The notes under the pieces are model-generated. The model saw only the letters and a list, made by a program, of their open reading frames with translations, was not told where the DNA came from and did not search any database. The position numbers were made by a program, and so were the translations under genes. Shown piece by piece: positions 25,255-36,345 of a stretch of DNA of 64,000 nucleotides; position 1 is the first letter of the stretch, and every line of letters starts with the position of its first letter. The stretch is from Chitinophagales bacterium (GTDB lineage: Bacteria > Bacteroidota > Bacteroidia > Chitinophagales > Chitinophagaceae), in contig JAATGQ010000001.1 of NCBI GenBank assembly GCA_015654595.1, positions 1 through 64,000 of the forward strand. The letters are read 5' to 3'.

Positions 25255-26370
25255 ATGAAAAAACAGGTTTTAATTTCAGGTGCAAGTTTCGCAGGATTGA
25301 CTTTGGCTTATTGGCTAAACAAGTTTGGTTATCAGGTGACCGTAGTAGAAATGGGGAAAGGACTTAGAAAAGGTGGCTCTCCCATCGACGTTCGCGGTAA
25401 AGCCTTGGAAGTTGTAAAAGAAATGGGCATATTAGAAAAAATCAAGGCCAATGAATTTGTACATACTGATGAGATTGTAAACGCCAAAGATGAAACATTG
25501 GCCACTTTTTCAATAAATGCCCAGGCGGAATACCTTGGGGATATTGAAATTCATCGCGGCGATCTGGTGGAGATAATTTATGAAATCATTCCAAAAAATG
25601 AAGTTGAAATTATCTTTGGTAACAGCATAGAAAAATTGATTCAGCATGAAAATAATGTTGAAATATCCTTTGAAAGCGGGGAGAGCAGAATCTTTGATTT
25701 AGTGTTTGGCGCAGATGGCACGCATTCTGCCGTAAGGAGACTTGTCTTCGGAGATGAAGAAAATTTCAAGAAGTTTTTCGGTGTTTATTTCGCCTTTGCC
25801 GAAGCAAATCATATACAAACGGGCAGACCCAGGAACTCAGGAATAGTATTCCGGGAAGTGGGAAAACAGGCCGTGATTTATCAATTCAAAGAGGCAGCGA
25901 ATGCCATACTTTTGTTCAGAGCGCCTAAATTAGATTGGGATTACAGAAATCAAGATCAACACAAGCAAATTCTGAAAGAACATTTTGCCAACGATTCAAA
26001 TTGGAAAATCCCTGAAATTTTAGACACAATGCTTCATTCCGACAATTTGTATTTCGATGAAGCGTGTCAAATTCATATGCCCACCTGGACAAAAGGACGT
26101 GTTGCTTTAGTTGGCGATGCCGCGCACGCTCCAAGTTTTTTCACAGGAATGGGTACAAGTTTGGCGTTACAAGGCGCAACACTGTTAGCGAAAGAGCTTC
26201 ACGAAACCGACGATTTCAAAATAGCTTTTGAAAAATATACCGAAACGTTCAAACCATATGCAGAAAGCATTCAAGCCCGCATTACACGTGGCCTAAAAGT
26301 TCAATTACCTGAAACAGAAGAAGAGTTACAGGCGTCTATTATGGCATGGAGTAATAAGAAAAAATCGTAA
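25255..26370 (+). CDS. FAD-dependent monooxygenase (PHBH/TetX-like group)
   Basis: This is about 371 aa from the ATG at 25255 (MKKQVLISGASFAGLTLAYW). It has the N-terminal FAD-binding GxSxxG and the second FAD motif DLVFGADGTHSAVRR near 163 and VALVGDAAHAPSFFTGMGTS near 283. This is the group that includes aromatic hydroxylases and tetracycline-inactivating TetX. The substrate cannot be told, so resistance should not be assumed. It is divergent from an AraC regulator that probably responds to the substrate. Confidence 0.88.
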   Translation: MKKQVLISGASFAGLTLAYWLNKFGYQVTVVEMGKGLRKGGSPIDVRGKALEVVKEMGILEKIKANEFVHTDEIVNAKDETLATFSINAQAEYLGDIEIHRGDLVEIIYEIIPKNEVEIIFGNSIEKLIQHENNVEISFESGESRIFDLVFGADGTHSAVRRLVFGDEENFKKFFGVYFAFAEANHIQTGRPRNSGIVFREVGKQAVIYQFKEAANAILLFRAPKLDWDYRNQDQHKQILKEHFANDSNWKIPEILDTMLHSDNLYFDEACQIHMPTWTKGRVALVGDAAHAPSFFTGMGTSLALQGATLLAKELHETDDFKIAFEKYTETFKPYAESIQARITRGLKVQLPETEEELQASIMAWSNKKKS

Positions 26371-26642
26371 CACCCACAGATGAAGAATTTAAAGCTTGAG
26401 CCAGCGGATTACCGTCGAAGAAGCTTGCTCTGCATTTTAAGTTTAGCAATGGCGTAGATTTATGGTAACGGCTGTAAAAGCGTATCAAACCTTTAAATTT
26501 ATCGATTTTACATCTCTTTAGCAGGAATAATCACAGATAATAGCGGATTCGCCAGGAAAAAACAAGTCCTCTTATGCAACGGATATAATAATAAAAAGGA
26601 GGTAGCGATAAATATAGACGACCTTTGAGAAAAATTATCATT

Positions 26643-27098
26643 ATGCAAAAGAAAAGTTTATTCACGGCGGGGTTGGTTGCAATTTCCATAACAGTAACAG
26701 CACAAAAAATAAACACTGATTCTCTCTCCATTGTATCCAGGATAAGCGACTATCAGCTGAAAAGAGCCAAATTACAGAATATGGTAAAGCAGACCACCTG
26801 GGACAAGCAGGACGCCGCTACTAAAGTACAAACCTCTGCCGACAAGAATAGCCAGGATGCCAACAGGCTGAATAGCGATCCCCAAAACATGCAGTTAGCG
26901 AAGAATGCCGACAACTCTGCTTCCGATGCAAGAAAGGATTCAAGGAACGCCAGGAATGCAAATAAAAAATTAGAAAATTTAAACAAACAGATCGCGGGCC
27001 TGGATACTAAGATCTCTGAACAGCAGCAGAAACTACTTGCTTATACGAATGTGGCGCCGATGACAGTACCTGCAGTTGACACTGCACATCGTTTGTAG
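26643..27098 (+). CDS. Exported coiled-coil protein of unknown function
   Basis: This is 152 aa from MQKKSLFTAGLVAISITVTA (26643), a Sec signal peptide ending near AQ at 21. The mature part is rich in Asn, Asp, Ala and Lys, with heptad-like patterns (KNADNSASDARKDSRNARNA, then NKKLENLNKQIAGLDTKISE) typical of a long periplasmic or surface coiled coil. No family is recognised. It is a single gene, followed by repeat copy D. Confidence 0.65.
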   Translation: MQKKSLFTAGLVAISITVTAQKINTDSLSIVSRISDYQLKRAKLQNMVKQTTWDKQDAATKVQTSADKNSQDANRLNSDPQNMQLAKNADNSASDARKDSRNARNANKKLENLNKQIAGLDTKISEQQQKLLAYTNVAPMTVPAVDTAHRL

Positions 27099-27191
27099 TA
27101 TAATATGATATAGGAGAAGATATACAGCATCCGTAAGCATCGCTGAGATCTTATCTGTTATCTGGCTTCGGATACATCCGACAAGGCTCGA

Positions 27192-27303
27192 AATAAATTG
27201 AATTATCATACCTAAATCGCTGGTTAAAAGGGGGCGAAAACTGTCCCTCCTGCCCCGCAGCTGGCGACAACTCATCAAAAAGATGAGCTGTCGCCTTTCT
27301 ATT
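27192..27303 (+). repeat. tRNA-3'-end-like repeat, copy D, with terminator
   Basis: AATAAATTGAATTATC at 27192 is followed 43 bases later by GGCGAAAACTGTCCCTCC and TGCCCCGCA, then a GGCGACA...TGTCGCC hairpin with a T-rich tail. Both blocks and the spacing match copy C. Short reading frames across it are antisense noise. Confidence 0.5.
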
Positions 27304-27380
27304 TTCGTCCAGATTGCCTGATTGCCGGGCAATAGCCCCAAGGTAAAATTGACTTTATAGGTTCGAAATTGATCTTTTTC

Positions 27381-28277
27381 TCAATTCGCCATCCGGTACT
27401 CATTCGGCGTCATTCCTACCCGCTGTTTGAACAGCCGGGTAAAATGTTGCGGGTACTTAAACCCCAGTTCATACGCGATCTGGCTGACCGATTTTTCCTG
27501 GTCAAATATCCTTTCCTTCGCCATATCGATCACCTTTGATTGTATATACTCGTGCGCGGTCTTGCCCGTCTCTTTTCGGATCAGGTCGCCAAAATAGCTA
27601 GGGGACAAATTCAATTCCCGGGCGCAATACGCAACAGAAGGCAGACCCACCGTCTGCGATTTGTCGGATTGGTAGTACTCGTTCAGCAGCGTCTCGAATT
27701 TTTCCAGGATGCCTTTGTGTGCACTCTCCCTCGTAATAAACTGCCGGTCATAGAAGCGGACACAGTAATTCAGCAAGAGCTCGATATTCGACACGATCAG
27801 CTGCTTGCTATGCTTGTCAATGGCGTGCAACAGTTCGTACTCGATCTTTGCAAAAGATTCCAGCACGATCTTCCTTTCTCTTTCCGACAGATGAAGTGCT
27901 TCTTTGGATTGGTAGCTAAAAAAGGAATAGTCCTGAATGTGCTTTCCTAGTGCCGTGCCGTGAATAAAATCCGCATGGAATACCAAGCCGTGCCCTTTCG
28001 GCTGGAAGGTCTCGCCATTGCTGTTCACGCCTGCGACCTGGCCGGGCGCTAAGAATACCAGTGTGCCTTCCTGGTAATCATAATTATGCCGGCCGTACAC
28101 CATATCACCGCACTTCACATCCTTAAGGAATATAGTATAAAAGCCGAAATACATTTTATGCCCCTGTCGCGGAGCAGCCTTGGAAAAGTCCACCACGCTG
28201 ACCTGCGGGTGCAAGGTCTCGTTATTGTTGAACGCATTGTAGTCACTGATCGTCTCGAATCGCAGCATCTTTTCCAT
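27381..28277 (-). CDS. AraC-family transcriptional regulator
   Basis: This is a 298-aa paralogue of the 13056 and 58404 regulators. The sensing part includes MVYGRHNYDYQEGTLVFLAPG and VFHADFIHGTALGKHIQDYS. The C-terminus has two HTHs (ELNLSPSYFGDLIRKETGK and VSQIAYELGFKYPQHFTRLF) ending RVGMTPNEYRMAN. It is divergent from a broken and an intact aldo-keto reductase, which it probably controls. Confidence 0.88.
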   Translation of the reverse strand: MEKMLRFETISDYNAFNNNETLHPQVSVVDFSKAAPRQGHKMYFGFYTIFLKDVKCGDMVYGRHNYDYQEGTLVFLAPGQVAGVNSNGETFQPKGHGLVFHADFIHGTALGKHIQDYSFFSYQSKEALHLSERERKIVLESFAKIEYELLHAIDKHSKQLIVSNIELLLNYCVRFYDRQFITRESAHKGILEKFETLLNEYYQSDKSQTVGLPSVAYCARELNLSPSYFGDLIRKETGKTAHEYIQSKVIDMAKERIFDQEKSVSQIAYELGFKYPQHFTRLFKQRVGMTPNEYRMAN

Positions 28278-28400
28278 ATCCCGGTAGTTTTAACCCCCTA
28301 AAAGTACCAAATATCCACCTTGCCCTACCCTCCCGGACCTCAAATCCACAATAATGGTAAGCAAATCCAGAATCCATATACAAACCATGCCATCCCTTAA

Positions 28401-28863
<463 letters not shown>

Positions 28864-28866
28864 TAG

Positions 28867-29865
<999 letters not shown>

Positions 29866-29898
29866 TCTGAAAATCCATATCGACGGCGACCGTCTGCC

Positions 29899-30055
29899 CC
29901 CATTCGTACGATCTCACCGGCAAAACCGTCATACCGTTCAACACCAGTGCAGGTTATGGTGTTGGCAGCGGTTTTCAGACGATAAAGAAGCTGTGTCCCA
30001 ATAGCAAAGTTTTAGAGGGATTTTCTATCATTATTGTCTGTGCCGTCCAGGTTCA
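29899..30055 (+). pseudogene. Flavodoxin remnant
   Basis: One frame reads YDLTGKTVIPFNTSAGYGVG, then SGFQTIKKLCPNSKVLEGFS. This is the C-terminal part of a flavodoxin-like protein (GKTVIPFxTSGGxGxG ... LxPxAxVLxGFS). There is no start codon and most of the protein is absent, so it is a fragment left by rearrangement. Confidence 0.7.
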
Positions 30056-30090
30056 CCAGCAAACCCAATTCAACCATCTTACTCCAGCCA

Positions 30091-30200
30091 TAAATTCATT
30101 GATTATCAATTAGTTTTTTTACAAAAAGGATCGAAAGTTGCCGCCAGCTCTCCGCAAGTCCAATGACAATAGTGCCCTCGCTGAAAGCGCGGGCATTTTT
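30091..30200 (+). repeat. tRNA-3'-end-like repeat, copy E, with terminator
   Basis: TAAATTCATTGATTATC is followed about 41 bases later by AAGGATCGAAAGTTG, then CTCTCCGCAAGTC, then a GCCC...GGGC hairpin with T5. It keeps the general layout of copies C and D but with more differences in the core. Confidence 0.45.
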
Positions 30201-30495
30201 CGTTTCCGGGGAGCGTGGCGAACTTATCCGGTGAAGGGGGCGGGAAAGAATGCCATTATTCATCCCAGATAAAACAGGGAAGAAGTAAAAAATTTTGAAT
30301 TTCCACCTTTCTTCCTATCTTCACAAAGCCTCTTATTCATTGCAACGGCAACTCTCGGTCCTTCACATTTCGTCGTCGCAAGTCAATAGTTCGTTTCGTT
30401 TTTTTATTCGCGTTATTTTAGTATCTGCAACGTTATTTGTTCAGGGTAAGGTTTTTAGTAAATAATTTAAAACGTACACTTTTAAAATTTTAACT

Positions 30496-30744
30496 ATGAG
30501 ACTTTCCGATTTTATCGTACTGAATGAGGATGAAAAAAAGTCAACTGTTCTCCACCAGGGCGTGCTCATCGCCAAGAGAAGTAGCCTTGATTCTATGGTG
30601 TTTCTGTTCCAGTTAGGTAGCTATTATGTCGAAGCGTACTGCAATCCTGAAAATAAGGCGATCGAAGAATACAGGATGTTTGACAACATCGATGTGTTAC
30701 AACCTTATTTGGAGGCCATTCCCCTTGATAAGCTACTGAGCTGA
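30496..30744 (+). CDS. Conserved small cytoplasmic protein of unknown function
   Basis: This 82-aa protein starts MRLSDFIVLNEDEKKSTVLH and includes FLFQLGSYYVEAYCNPENKA. It has no signal peptide or membrane segment. It resembles short Chitinophagaceae hypothetical proteins, but no function is known to me. It is a monocistronic gene with its own terminator at 30767. Confidence 0.65.
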   Translation: MRLSDFIVLNEDEKKSTVLHQGVLIAKRSSLDSMVFLFQLGSYYVEAYCNPENKAIEEYRMFDNIDVLQPYLEAIPLDKLLS

Positions 30745-30766
30745 GTTTTTGTGCATTTTTTTGAGT

Positions 30767-30816
30767 TATCCCGTCCCTCGTAAGCTACCAGTATTTGGGA
30801 CGGGATATTTTTTTTT
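30767..30816 (+). terminator. Terminator after the 82-aa gene
   Basis: The stem TATCCCGTCCC / GGGACGGGATA is followed by T9, with a loop of about 19 bases, on the plus strand. Confidence 0.8.
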
Positions 30817-30964
30817 GCTTGATATCAGAATTTACTGTATCTTTATACCGTTAATTTGAGTTCTGCATCTGTATTTGTTAATTTATCCCGCCTCACAATC
30901 AGGATTTCTTTCCCTCTACATTTTTTGCTTTTCTCTTTTTTTTTATCTTTTTTAATTGTTAAGT

Positions 30965-31279
30965 ATGAACATTTACGTTTCCAATTTAAGTTTCAACGTA
31001 CAGGATGAAGACTTAAAAGAATTTTTTACTCCTTATGGCGAAGTAACGTCGGCTAAAATCATTATGGACAGGACGACCAACCAATCCCGCGGTTTTGGTT
31101 TTGTTGAAATGCCTGACGAAGCTGCTTCCAAAAAGGCAATTGCTGAACTCGATGGTGCAACTGTTGAAAACAGGACCATTAAAGTCAATGAAGCAAGGCC
31201 CAAAGAGGAAAGACCGGCCCGCAACAATAACGGCGGTAATTACAACAACGTAAATAGCTATAATAATAATAGATATTAA
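30965..31279 (+). CDS. RRM-type RNA-binding protein
   Basis: This is 104 aa from the ATG at 30965. A single RRM has RNP2 NIYVSNLSF and RNP1 RGFGFVEM, with an Asn/Gly/Tyr-rich tail (NNNGGNYNNVNSYNNNRY) as in Bacteroidota Rbp proteins that bind U/G-rich RNA and act in cold or stress response. A long T-rich stretch precedes the gene (30910-30960), a possible regulatory leader. A strong terminator follows. Confidence 0.92.
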   Translation: MNIYVSNLSFNVQDEDLKEFFTPYGEVTSAKIIMDRTTNQSRGFGFVEMPDEAASKKAIAELDGATVENRTIKVNEARPKEERPARNNNGGNYNNVNSYNNNRY

Positions 31280-31300
31280 CAACCTTGAATTGTTGAAAAA

Positions 31301-31328
31301 AGCTCCGGTTATCCGGAGCTTTTTTTTT
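31301..31328 (+). terminator. Terminator after the RRM gene
   Basis: AGCTCCGG / CCGGAGCT with a TTAT loop is followed by T8. Confidence 0.88.
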
Positions 31329-31647
31329 GCGATCACTCTTCGATTAGTTTACCAATATATTGCGGGTTGGCGGAAAAGTTCGGCTAATTTATTTTGACTT
31401 CACAAGAATAGAAGAAATTGAAACTCTCACAGCCAGAACAGGCCTTGATACTAGTGGCTGGTGGGAAAAACGATGATTTAATATTCCGAACCAGTCAGGG
31501 ATTTTTACGAATTGCTGACAAAGGATTTTAGATGCTTTCTTGACAGCCACATGCGAATTTTTTTCAGGAGGTCGGTCAATTTTTCAGCGTCCTATCAAAC
31601 GGCACACAAGTTGTTCGGAAAAAATCAAATCCAAAAAAGGAGGAATT
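31329..31647. other. Upstream region of hsp20, no gene
   Basis: About 319 bases without a convincing gene. The open frames that run into hsp20 from 31512 and 31540 lack protein character. An AAAGGAGG motif at 31636-31643 just before ATG 31648 is an unusually strong Shine-Dalgarno sequence for this phylum. Confidence 0.5.
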
Positions 31648-32109
31648 ATGAACAACATCATCAAGAAAACGGACAACCGTCCGACGACGTTTGGAAGTGT
31701 TGTAGACGAACTCTTCCAGAGCAATTTAAATCGATTCTTCGACGACCGCGCGTGGGGTTTCAACGGTCTATCCTCGGAAAGCCGCGTGCCGGTGAACATC
31801 CGGGAGACCGATACGTCGTATGAGATCGAAGTCATTGCGCCGGGATTGAAAAAAGAGGATTTTCAGCTGTCATACACCGGTGACACACTGACTGTTTCTT
31901 TTGAGAAAGCCGATGAGAAGACCACGGGCGATGGACAAAAATGGATTCGCCGGGAATACCAGTCCGGCGCCTTCTCCCGCAGCTTTACCATCGACAGCAC
32001 CGTCGACGTGGATAAGGCTAAAGCCCACTATGAAAATGGCCTGTTGACGCTGACACTGCCCAAGAAGGAAGAAGCAAAACGCATTTCCCGCAAAATTGAT
32101 GTGCAGTAA
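31648..32109 (+). CDS. Small heat-shock protein, Hsp20/alpha-crystallin family
   Basis: This is 153 aa from MNNIIKKTDNRPTTFGSVVD, with the start chosen by the AAAGGAGG motif five bases upstream. The alpha-crystallin domain (VPVNIRETDTSYEIEVIAPG, then SRSFTIDSTVDVDKAKAHYE, NGLLTLTLPKKEE) is complete. It acts as an ATP-independent holdase that hands clients to GroEL/Hsp70. It is followed by a terminator, then a Kef-type antiporter and groESL. Confidence 0.93.
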   Translation: MNNIIKKTDNRPTTFGSVVDELFQSNLNRFFDDRAWGFNGLSSESRVPVNIRETDTSYEIEVIAPGLKKEDFQLSYTGDTLTVSFEKADEKTTGDGQKWIRREYQSGAFSRSFTIDSTVDVDKAKAHYENGLLTLTLPKKEEAKRISRKIDVQ

Positions 32110-32138
32110 GCTGCGTTCAACCAAACAAATGATTAACC

Positions 32139-32166
32139 GGGCGGACATTACGTGTCCGCCCTTTTT
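32139..32166 (+). terminator. Terminator after hsp20
   Basis: GGGCGGACA / TGTCCGCCC with a TTACG loop is followed by T5. It shows that the antiporter downstream starts at ATG 32185 rather than at 32152. Confidence 0.88.
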
Positions 32167-32184
32167 CTGATCCATTTCGAGCCT

Positions 32185-33330
32185 ATGGGAAATGTTTTAG
32201 CTCACCTGAGTATTGTCTCTCTGGTAATCCTTCTTTTGATCATCGTGCTTCGCAGATGGAGCCAGCCGTATTTAATAGCCTATATTCTAGCCGGAATCGT
32301 TCTCGGTCCGGGAGTAGCAGGATTGTTTACTCCGGGCCAGGAGCCCGCCATCCTGGGTGAATTCGGTATCATCCTGCTCATGTTCTTTCTTGGTCTGGAG
32401 ATCGAAATTCCCGACCAGGCCACCTTATTATTTCGGCCTGTAGTGGGCCAATTCGTAAAAATGTCGATGGCATTGGCGGTCGCGTGGCTGGTAGGTGCAT
32501 GGCTTGCCTGGAGTTGGCAGAACAGGCTGCTATTGACCGTGTTGCTTACCTTCAATAGTACCGCTGTAGTAAGCGAATATATGCGGCGGACGGGAGACCT
32601 GGAAACGCCTACGGGAAAACTTGTACTAAACACCTTGTTACTGCAGGACGTGCTGGTTGCCCCGGTATTCGCCTTTTTCCAATGGGTGGGAAGGCCTGCG
32701 ACGCAATGGGGAACGATCGTTGCCTCCATCGCCGTCGCCGTCGCGCTTTTCTACTTGCTACGAGCTATCCGCAATCGGAACATATGGTCATGGAGCGGCT
32801 GGCGCCTGTTGGAAGAGGACCATGATCTGCAGGTGTTCCTTGCCGTATCCTGTTGCCTGGGCTGCTCATGGCTGTCGTCACTGGCCGGGCTATCCGCGCC
32901 TATAGGAAGTTTTGCTGCAGGTCTGTGGCTGGGAAAAACAAAAGGCTTTGGCTGGCTGGGAGGGGTGCTTAAGCCATTCAAGGTTTTCTTCGTTTCCCTG
33001 TATTTCGTATCGGTGGGCCTTTCGTTGGATCTTCACTATGTAGCCGGACACTGTTTCTCTATCCTGGCGATCACGGGTGCCGTACTGATCATAAATAGCC
33101 TGATATCCGCAATAGCATTCCGGCTGCTAGGGATGAAATGGAACGATAGCTGGTGGGCCGGCGCGTTGTTGTCGCAAACTGGAGAGTTGGGACTGCTTGC
33201 CTGCTCCATGGCAGCCAACTCAGGCATGATCGATACCGGGCTATACAAGCTGGCGGTGGCCGTTACAGGACTGACATTGTTGTTCTCCACTGTATGGACT
33301 TCGGCCTTGCGGGCAATACTAAGAAGATAG
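32185..33330 (+). CDS. CPA2-family cation:proton antiporter (Kef-type), membrane domain only
   Basis: About 381 aa with 11-12 hydrophobic helices. It has LIAYILAGIVLGPGVAGLF at residues 25-45 and FGIILLMFFLGLEIE near 70, hallmarks of monovalent cation:proton antiporter-2 proteins. TLLLQDVLVAPVFAF carries the conserved Asp. The C-terminal RCK/TrkA-N domain of KefB/C is missing, so it is an Na+ or K+/H+ exchanger without nucleotide gating. It lies in the Hsp20-GroESL stress block. Confidence 0.87.
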   Translation: MGNVLAHLSIVSLVILLLIIVLRRWSQPYLIAYILAGIVLGPGVAGLFTPGQEPAILGEFGIILLMFFLGLEIEIPDQATLLFRPVVGQFVKMSMALAVAWLVGAWLAWSWQNRLLLTVLLTFNSTAVVSEYMRRTGDLETPTGKLVLNTLLLQDVLVAPVFAFFQWVGRPATQWGTIVASIAVAVALFYLLRAIRNRNIWSWSGWRLLEEDHDLQVFLAVSCCLGCSWLSSLAGLSAPIGSFAAGLWLGKTKGFGWLGGVLKPFKVFFVSLYFVSVGLSLDLHYVAGHCFSILAITGAVLIINSLISAIAFRLLGMKWNDSWWAGALLSQTGELGLLACSMAANSGMIDTGLYKLAVAVTGLTLLFSTVWTSALRAILRR

Positions 33331-33337
33331 GGCATTG

Positions 33338-33634
33338 CTACAATACAGTGTCATCCAGGTTTATTTTCTTGAAAAGCTCCCGCGCGATAACTTTCAGATT
33401 TGCGCCCAGTTCCTCTACCGTACAACTGACAACCTGCATATTCATCGGCAGCCCATCCCGCTTTTCAACTAGGTCCATATGCAGGACTTCCGAATCGCCC
33501 TTTGCCGGCCGACCTTGCAGGCTCTCGAAAAGCCTGATGGCAAATTCACGATCGCTGCCCAACTCGAAACACCCGAAGCGCTCAAAGCCGTCCAGGGCTT
33601 TCATGTTTAGCTCAATGTAAAATTTACGTTCCAT
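33338..33634 (-). CDS. Small conserved protein in the stress block
   Basis: This 98-aa protein begins MERKFYIELNMKALDGFERF and includes DREFAIRLFESLQGRPAKGD. It is soluble, probably alpha/beta, and convergent with the antiporter, with only 7 bases between stops. No family is recognised. It may be co-regulated with stress genes, but there is no direct evidence. Confidence 0.55.
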   Translation of the reverse strand: MERKFYIELNMKALDGFERFGCFELGSDREFAIRLFESLQGRPAKGDSEVLHMDLVEKRDGLPMNMQVVSCTVEELGANLKVIARELFKKINLDDTVL

Positions 33635-33842
33635 AAATCAAAGCATTTATATTACGTATCCGGCTTCAACCGTTATGCCAAAAGCACCAACGGAATTTTT
33701 GACATTTCCCGCTGAAAATAGACTGAAAAAATTTCATTTTTTCCGACTGGCATATTGCTTGTTGAGCCCATTATAATCGTCCAGCTAATTATTCATTGAA
33801 CGTAGTTAGTGGCTTTGTTTAATTCATTCAAAATCATTACTT

Positions 33843-34124
33843 ATGTCAAGTAAATCGCAAATCACTCCCTTACACGACCGGGTCATAATCAAGCCCGAGC
33901 CTGCCGAAGAAAAGACCGCCGGCGGGATCATCATCCCGGACACGGCAAAAGAAAAACCCCATCGAGGTACCGTAATCGCTGTCGGACCTGGCAAAAAAGA
34001 CGAGCCGGTCACCGTAAAAAAAGGGGATGCCGTTCTTTACGGTAAGTATTCCGGGACAGAGGTCAGGATCGACGGACAAGACCTCCTGATCCTTCGGGAA
34101 GGCGATATCCTCGCAGTCGTATAA
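33843..34124 (+). CDS. groES: GroES co-chaperonin
   Basis: This 93-aa GroES has [20 protein letters not shown], the mobile loop, [13 protein letters not shown] and the end [13 protein letters not shown]. It forms the heptameric lid of GroEL. It is 54 bases before groEL in one operon. No clear CIRCE inverted repeat was seen upstream. The sequence has small differences from housekeeping GroES and may be a second copy in this genome. Confidence 0.96.
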   Translation: MSSKSQITPLHDRVIIKPEPAEEKTAGGIIIPDTAKEKPHRGTVIAVGPGKKDEPVTVKKGDAVLYGKYSGTEVRIDGQDLLILREGDILAVV

Positions 34125-34178
34125 CCCTAATATTTTACTTAATTCCTTAATCTTTCTCTCACTGTTAAATTGTCTTTT

Positions 34179-35807
34179 ATGGCAAAGCAACTTTTCTTTG
34201 ATACAGACGCAAGAAATAGAATGAAAAAAGGGATCGACATCCTGGCGAATGCCGTCAAGGTCACCTTGGGACCGCAGGGACGTAATGTCATTCTCGAGAA
34301 GAAGTTTGGCGCATCGACCATTACCAAAGACGGCGTGAGTGTGGCCAAAGAGATTGAACTCGAAGACCCTATCGAAAACATGGGCGCACAAATGGTCAAA
34401 GAAGTAGCCTCTAAAACGGCGGACGCTGCCGGAGACGGAACCACCACGGCAACCGTACTGGCACAGGCCATTGTTTCGGAAGGGCTTAGGAATGTCGCGG
34501 CCGGCGCCAACCCGATGGACCTGAAAAGAGGGATCGACAAAGCTACCGAGTTGGTGGTCGGTCATCTGAAACAACAATCGCAGGCCGTAGGTAACGACAA
34601 CGATAAGATCCGCCAGATAGCTACTGTCTCCGCCAATAATGATGACAACATCGGCCGGTTGATCGCAGAAGCCTTTACGAAAGTAGGCAAGGAGGGAGTC
34701 ATTACCGTGGAAGAAGCGAAGGGCACAACCACAACTGTAGAAGTCGTGGAAGGTATGGAGTTCGACCGAGGGTATATTTCACCCTATTTCGTGACCAACC
34801 CAGAAAAGATGGAGGCCGAATTGCAGAACCCCTATGTGCTCATCTACGATAAAAAGATCAGCGTGATGAAAGATATGCTGCCGCTGTTGGAAAAAACTGC
34901 GCAGAGCGGTCGACCTCTGCTGATTATCGCCGAAGACCTGGATGGGGAGGCTTTGGCGACATTGGTCGTGAATAAAATCAGGGGGACGCTGCGGGTGGCT
35001 GCTGTCAAAGCACCCGGTTTCGGTGACCGGCGTAAGGAAATGCTGGAAGACATTGCCGTCCTCACAGGTGGCATTGTGATCAGCGAAGAGCGTGGCTATA
35101 AGCTGGAGAATGCGGATCTGAGCTATCTGGGAACAGCCGATGCCATCACGATCGATAAAGAAAATACGACCATTGTCGGTGGTAAAGGCAAGAAGGAAGA
35201 TATCCAGGCGCGGGTTAATCAGATTAAGGCGCAGATCGAGAACACGACCTCCGATTACGATAAGGAAAAGCTGCAGGAGCGGTTGGCTAAGCTCAGCGGC
35301 GGTGTTGCCGTGCTGTATGTCGGGGCTGCGACGGAAGTGGAAATGAAGGAAAAGAAAGACCGTGTCGATGACGCACTCCATGCTACGCGCGCAGCGATCG
35401 AAGAAGGTATCGTGCCCGGCGGCGGTGTGGCCTATATCCGCGCCATAGAAGCCCTGGAAAAGCTTTCGGGCGCTAATGCCGATGAAAACACCGGCATCGC
35501 CATCATCCGAAGGGCCATCGAAGAACCTCTGCGCCAAATTGTTCGCAACTGCGGGCTCGAAGGTAGCATCATTGTTCAAGTGGTGCGTCAGGGGAAGAAC
35601 GATTATGGATTCAACGCCCGCACCGAACAATATGAGTCGCTCCTGGCTGCGGGAGTGATCGATCCGACCAAAGTATCCCGCATCGCCCTTGAAAATGCAG
35701 CGTCTATTGCCAGCCTCCTCCTCACGACGGAATGTGTGGTATCGGACAAGCCAAAAAATGAAACGGTTCCGGTCGCTGCGCCTGCCGGGATGGGAATGGA
35801 TTACTAA
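34179..35807 (+). CDS. groEL: GroEL chaperonin
   Basis: This is 542 aa from [20 protein letters not shown] at 34179. The ATP site [16 protein letters not shown] and [15 protein letters not shown] and the apical domain are complete. The C-terminal tail is short, ending GMGMDY rather than a GGM repeat. With GroES it folds proteins in an ATP-driven cage. It lies in a block with Hsp20 and an antiporter, apart from typical housekeeping neighbours, so it may be an accessory copy. Long antisense frames on the other strand are shadows. Confidence 0.97.
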   Translation: MAKQLFFDTDARNRMKKGIDILANAVKVTLGPQGRNVILEKKFGASTITKDGVSVAKEIELEDPIENMGAQMVKEVASKTADAAGDGTTTATVLAQAIVSEGLRNVAAGANPMDLKRGIDKATELVVGHLKQQSQAVGNDNDKIRQIATVSANNDDNIGRLIAEAFTKVGKEGVITVEEAKGTTTTVEVVEGMEFDRGYISPYFVTNPEKMEAELQNPYVLIYDKKISVMKDMLPLLEKTAQSGRPLLIIAEDLDGEALATLVVNKIRGTLRVAAVKAPGFGDRRKEMLEDIAVLTGGIVISEERGYKLENADLSYLGTADAITIDKENTTIVGGKGKKEDIQARVNQIKAQIENTTSDYDKEKLQERLAKLSGGVAVLYVGAATEVEMKEKKDRVDDALHATRAAIEEGIVPGGGVAYIRAIEALEKLSGANADENTGIAIIRRAIEEPLRQIVRNCGLEGSIIVQVVRQGKNDYGFNARTEQYESLLAAGVIDPTKVSRIALENAASIASLLLTTECVVSDKPKNETVPVAAPAGMGMDY

Positions 35808-35987
35808 CTCGGCGAGCAAAAGTTTATTTTTCTTTACACTAAGCGAATCCCGTTGCCCGGGCAGTGTCCTAGGGTATACGGGATTCCACTATTTGTAACA
35901 GAACCGGCATGATGAAAAAATGCTATCATCTTCTCTTCTGTACCGATATTTTACGGATATTATGTATAAGACTAAAATCAAACTCAA

Positions 35988-36344
35988 TTATTTCCCGACA
36001 ATCTTCTTGCGGTGTTCTACTCCCCAATCTGTCAGATTGCCGATAATCGTCTGCAGCGTATTGCCGTGTTCCGTAAGTTCATATTGAACCGATATGGGCT
36101 GAGTGTTCAATATGGTTCGTTTTACCAACTCGTTTATCTCTAGTTCCTTTAATTCTTTACTTAACATTCTATTCGAAATCCCATCCACATCATTCAAAAT
36201 ATCGGAAAATCGCCTCTTACCGTAGCAGCAAATAGAGGAGATGATAGGAATTTTCCATTTCCCGTTAAGCGCATCCATTGCGTCTTGAACAGCCCTCATT
36301 CTTTTCCTTTGCTCCTGTTGAAACTCTTCTATTTTACACCCCAT
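35988..36344 (-). CDS. HxlR-family transcriptional regulator
   Basis: This 118-aa protein has DALNGKWKIPIISSICCYGK, RFSDILNDVDGISNRMLSKE and YELTEHGNTLQTIIGNLTDW, the HxlR winged-helix pattern, with a Cys pair (ICC) that could be redox active. It is divergent from an SDR at 36453. The gap contains a GTTAC-repeat operator nearly identical to one before a second SDR at 38262, so this protein probably controls both. Confidence 0.9.
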   Translation of the reverse strand: MGCKIEEFQQEQRKRMRAVQDAMDALNGKWKIPIISSICCYGKRRFSDILNDVDGISNRMLSKELKELEINELVKRTILNTQPISVQYELTEHGNTLQTIIGNLTDWGVEHRKKIVGK

Positions 36345-36345
36345 A

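Larger units (their letters stand above)
29866..30495. other. Intergenic stretch with a flavodoxin remnant and repeat copy E
   Basis: No intact gene is present. The stretch holds the flavodoxin remnant (29899-30055), repeat copy E (30091-30200) and the AT-rich promoter region of the 30496 gene, with T-rich tracts near 30390-30430. Confidence 0.5.

Noticed and set aside
27033-27341. 102-aa minus-strand frame
   Set aside because: It covers repeat copy D and the end of a plus-strand gene; no family character.
33640-33842. Sigma-54 promoter (TGGCATATTGC) or CIRCE element before groES
   Set aside because: The GG to GC spacing is too short for sigma-54, and no TTAGCACTC-type inverted repeat was found.
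34779-35819. 346-aa minus-strand frame opposite groEL
   Set aside because: Antisense shadow of a highly biased coding sequence. groEL on the plus strand is certain.
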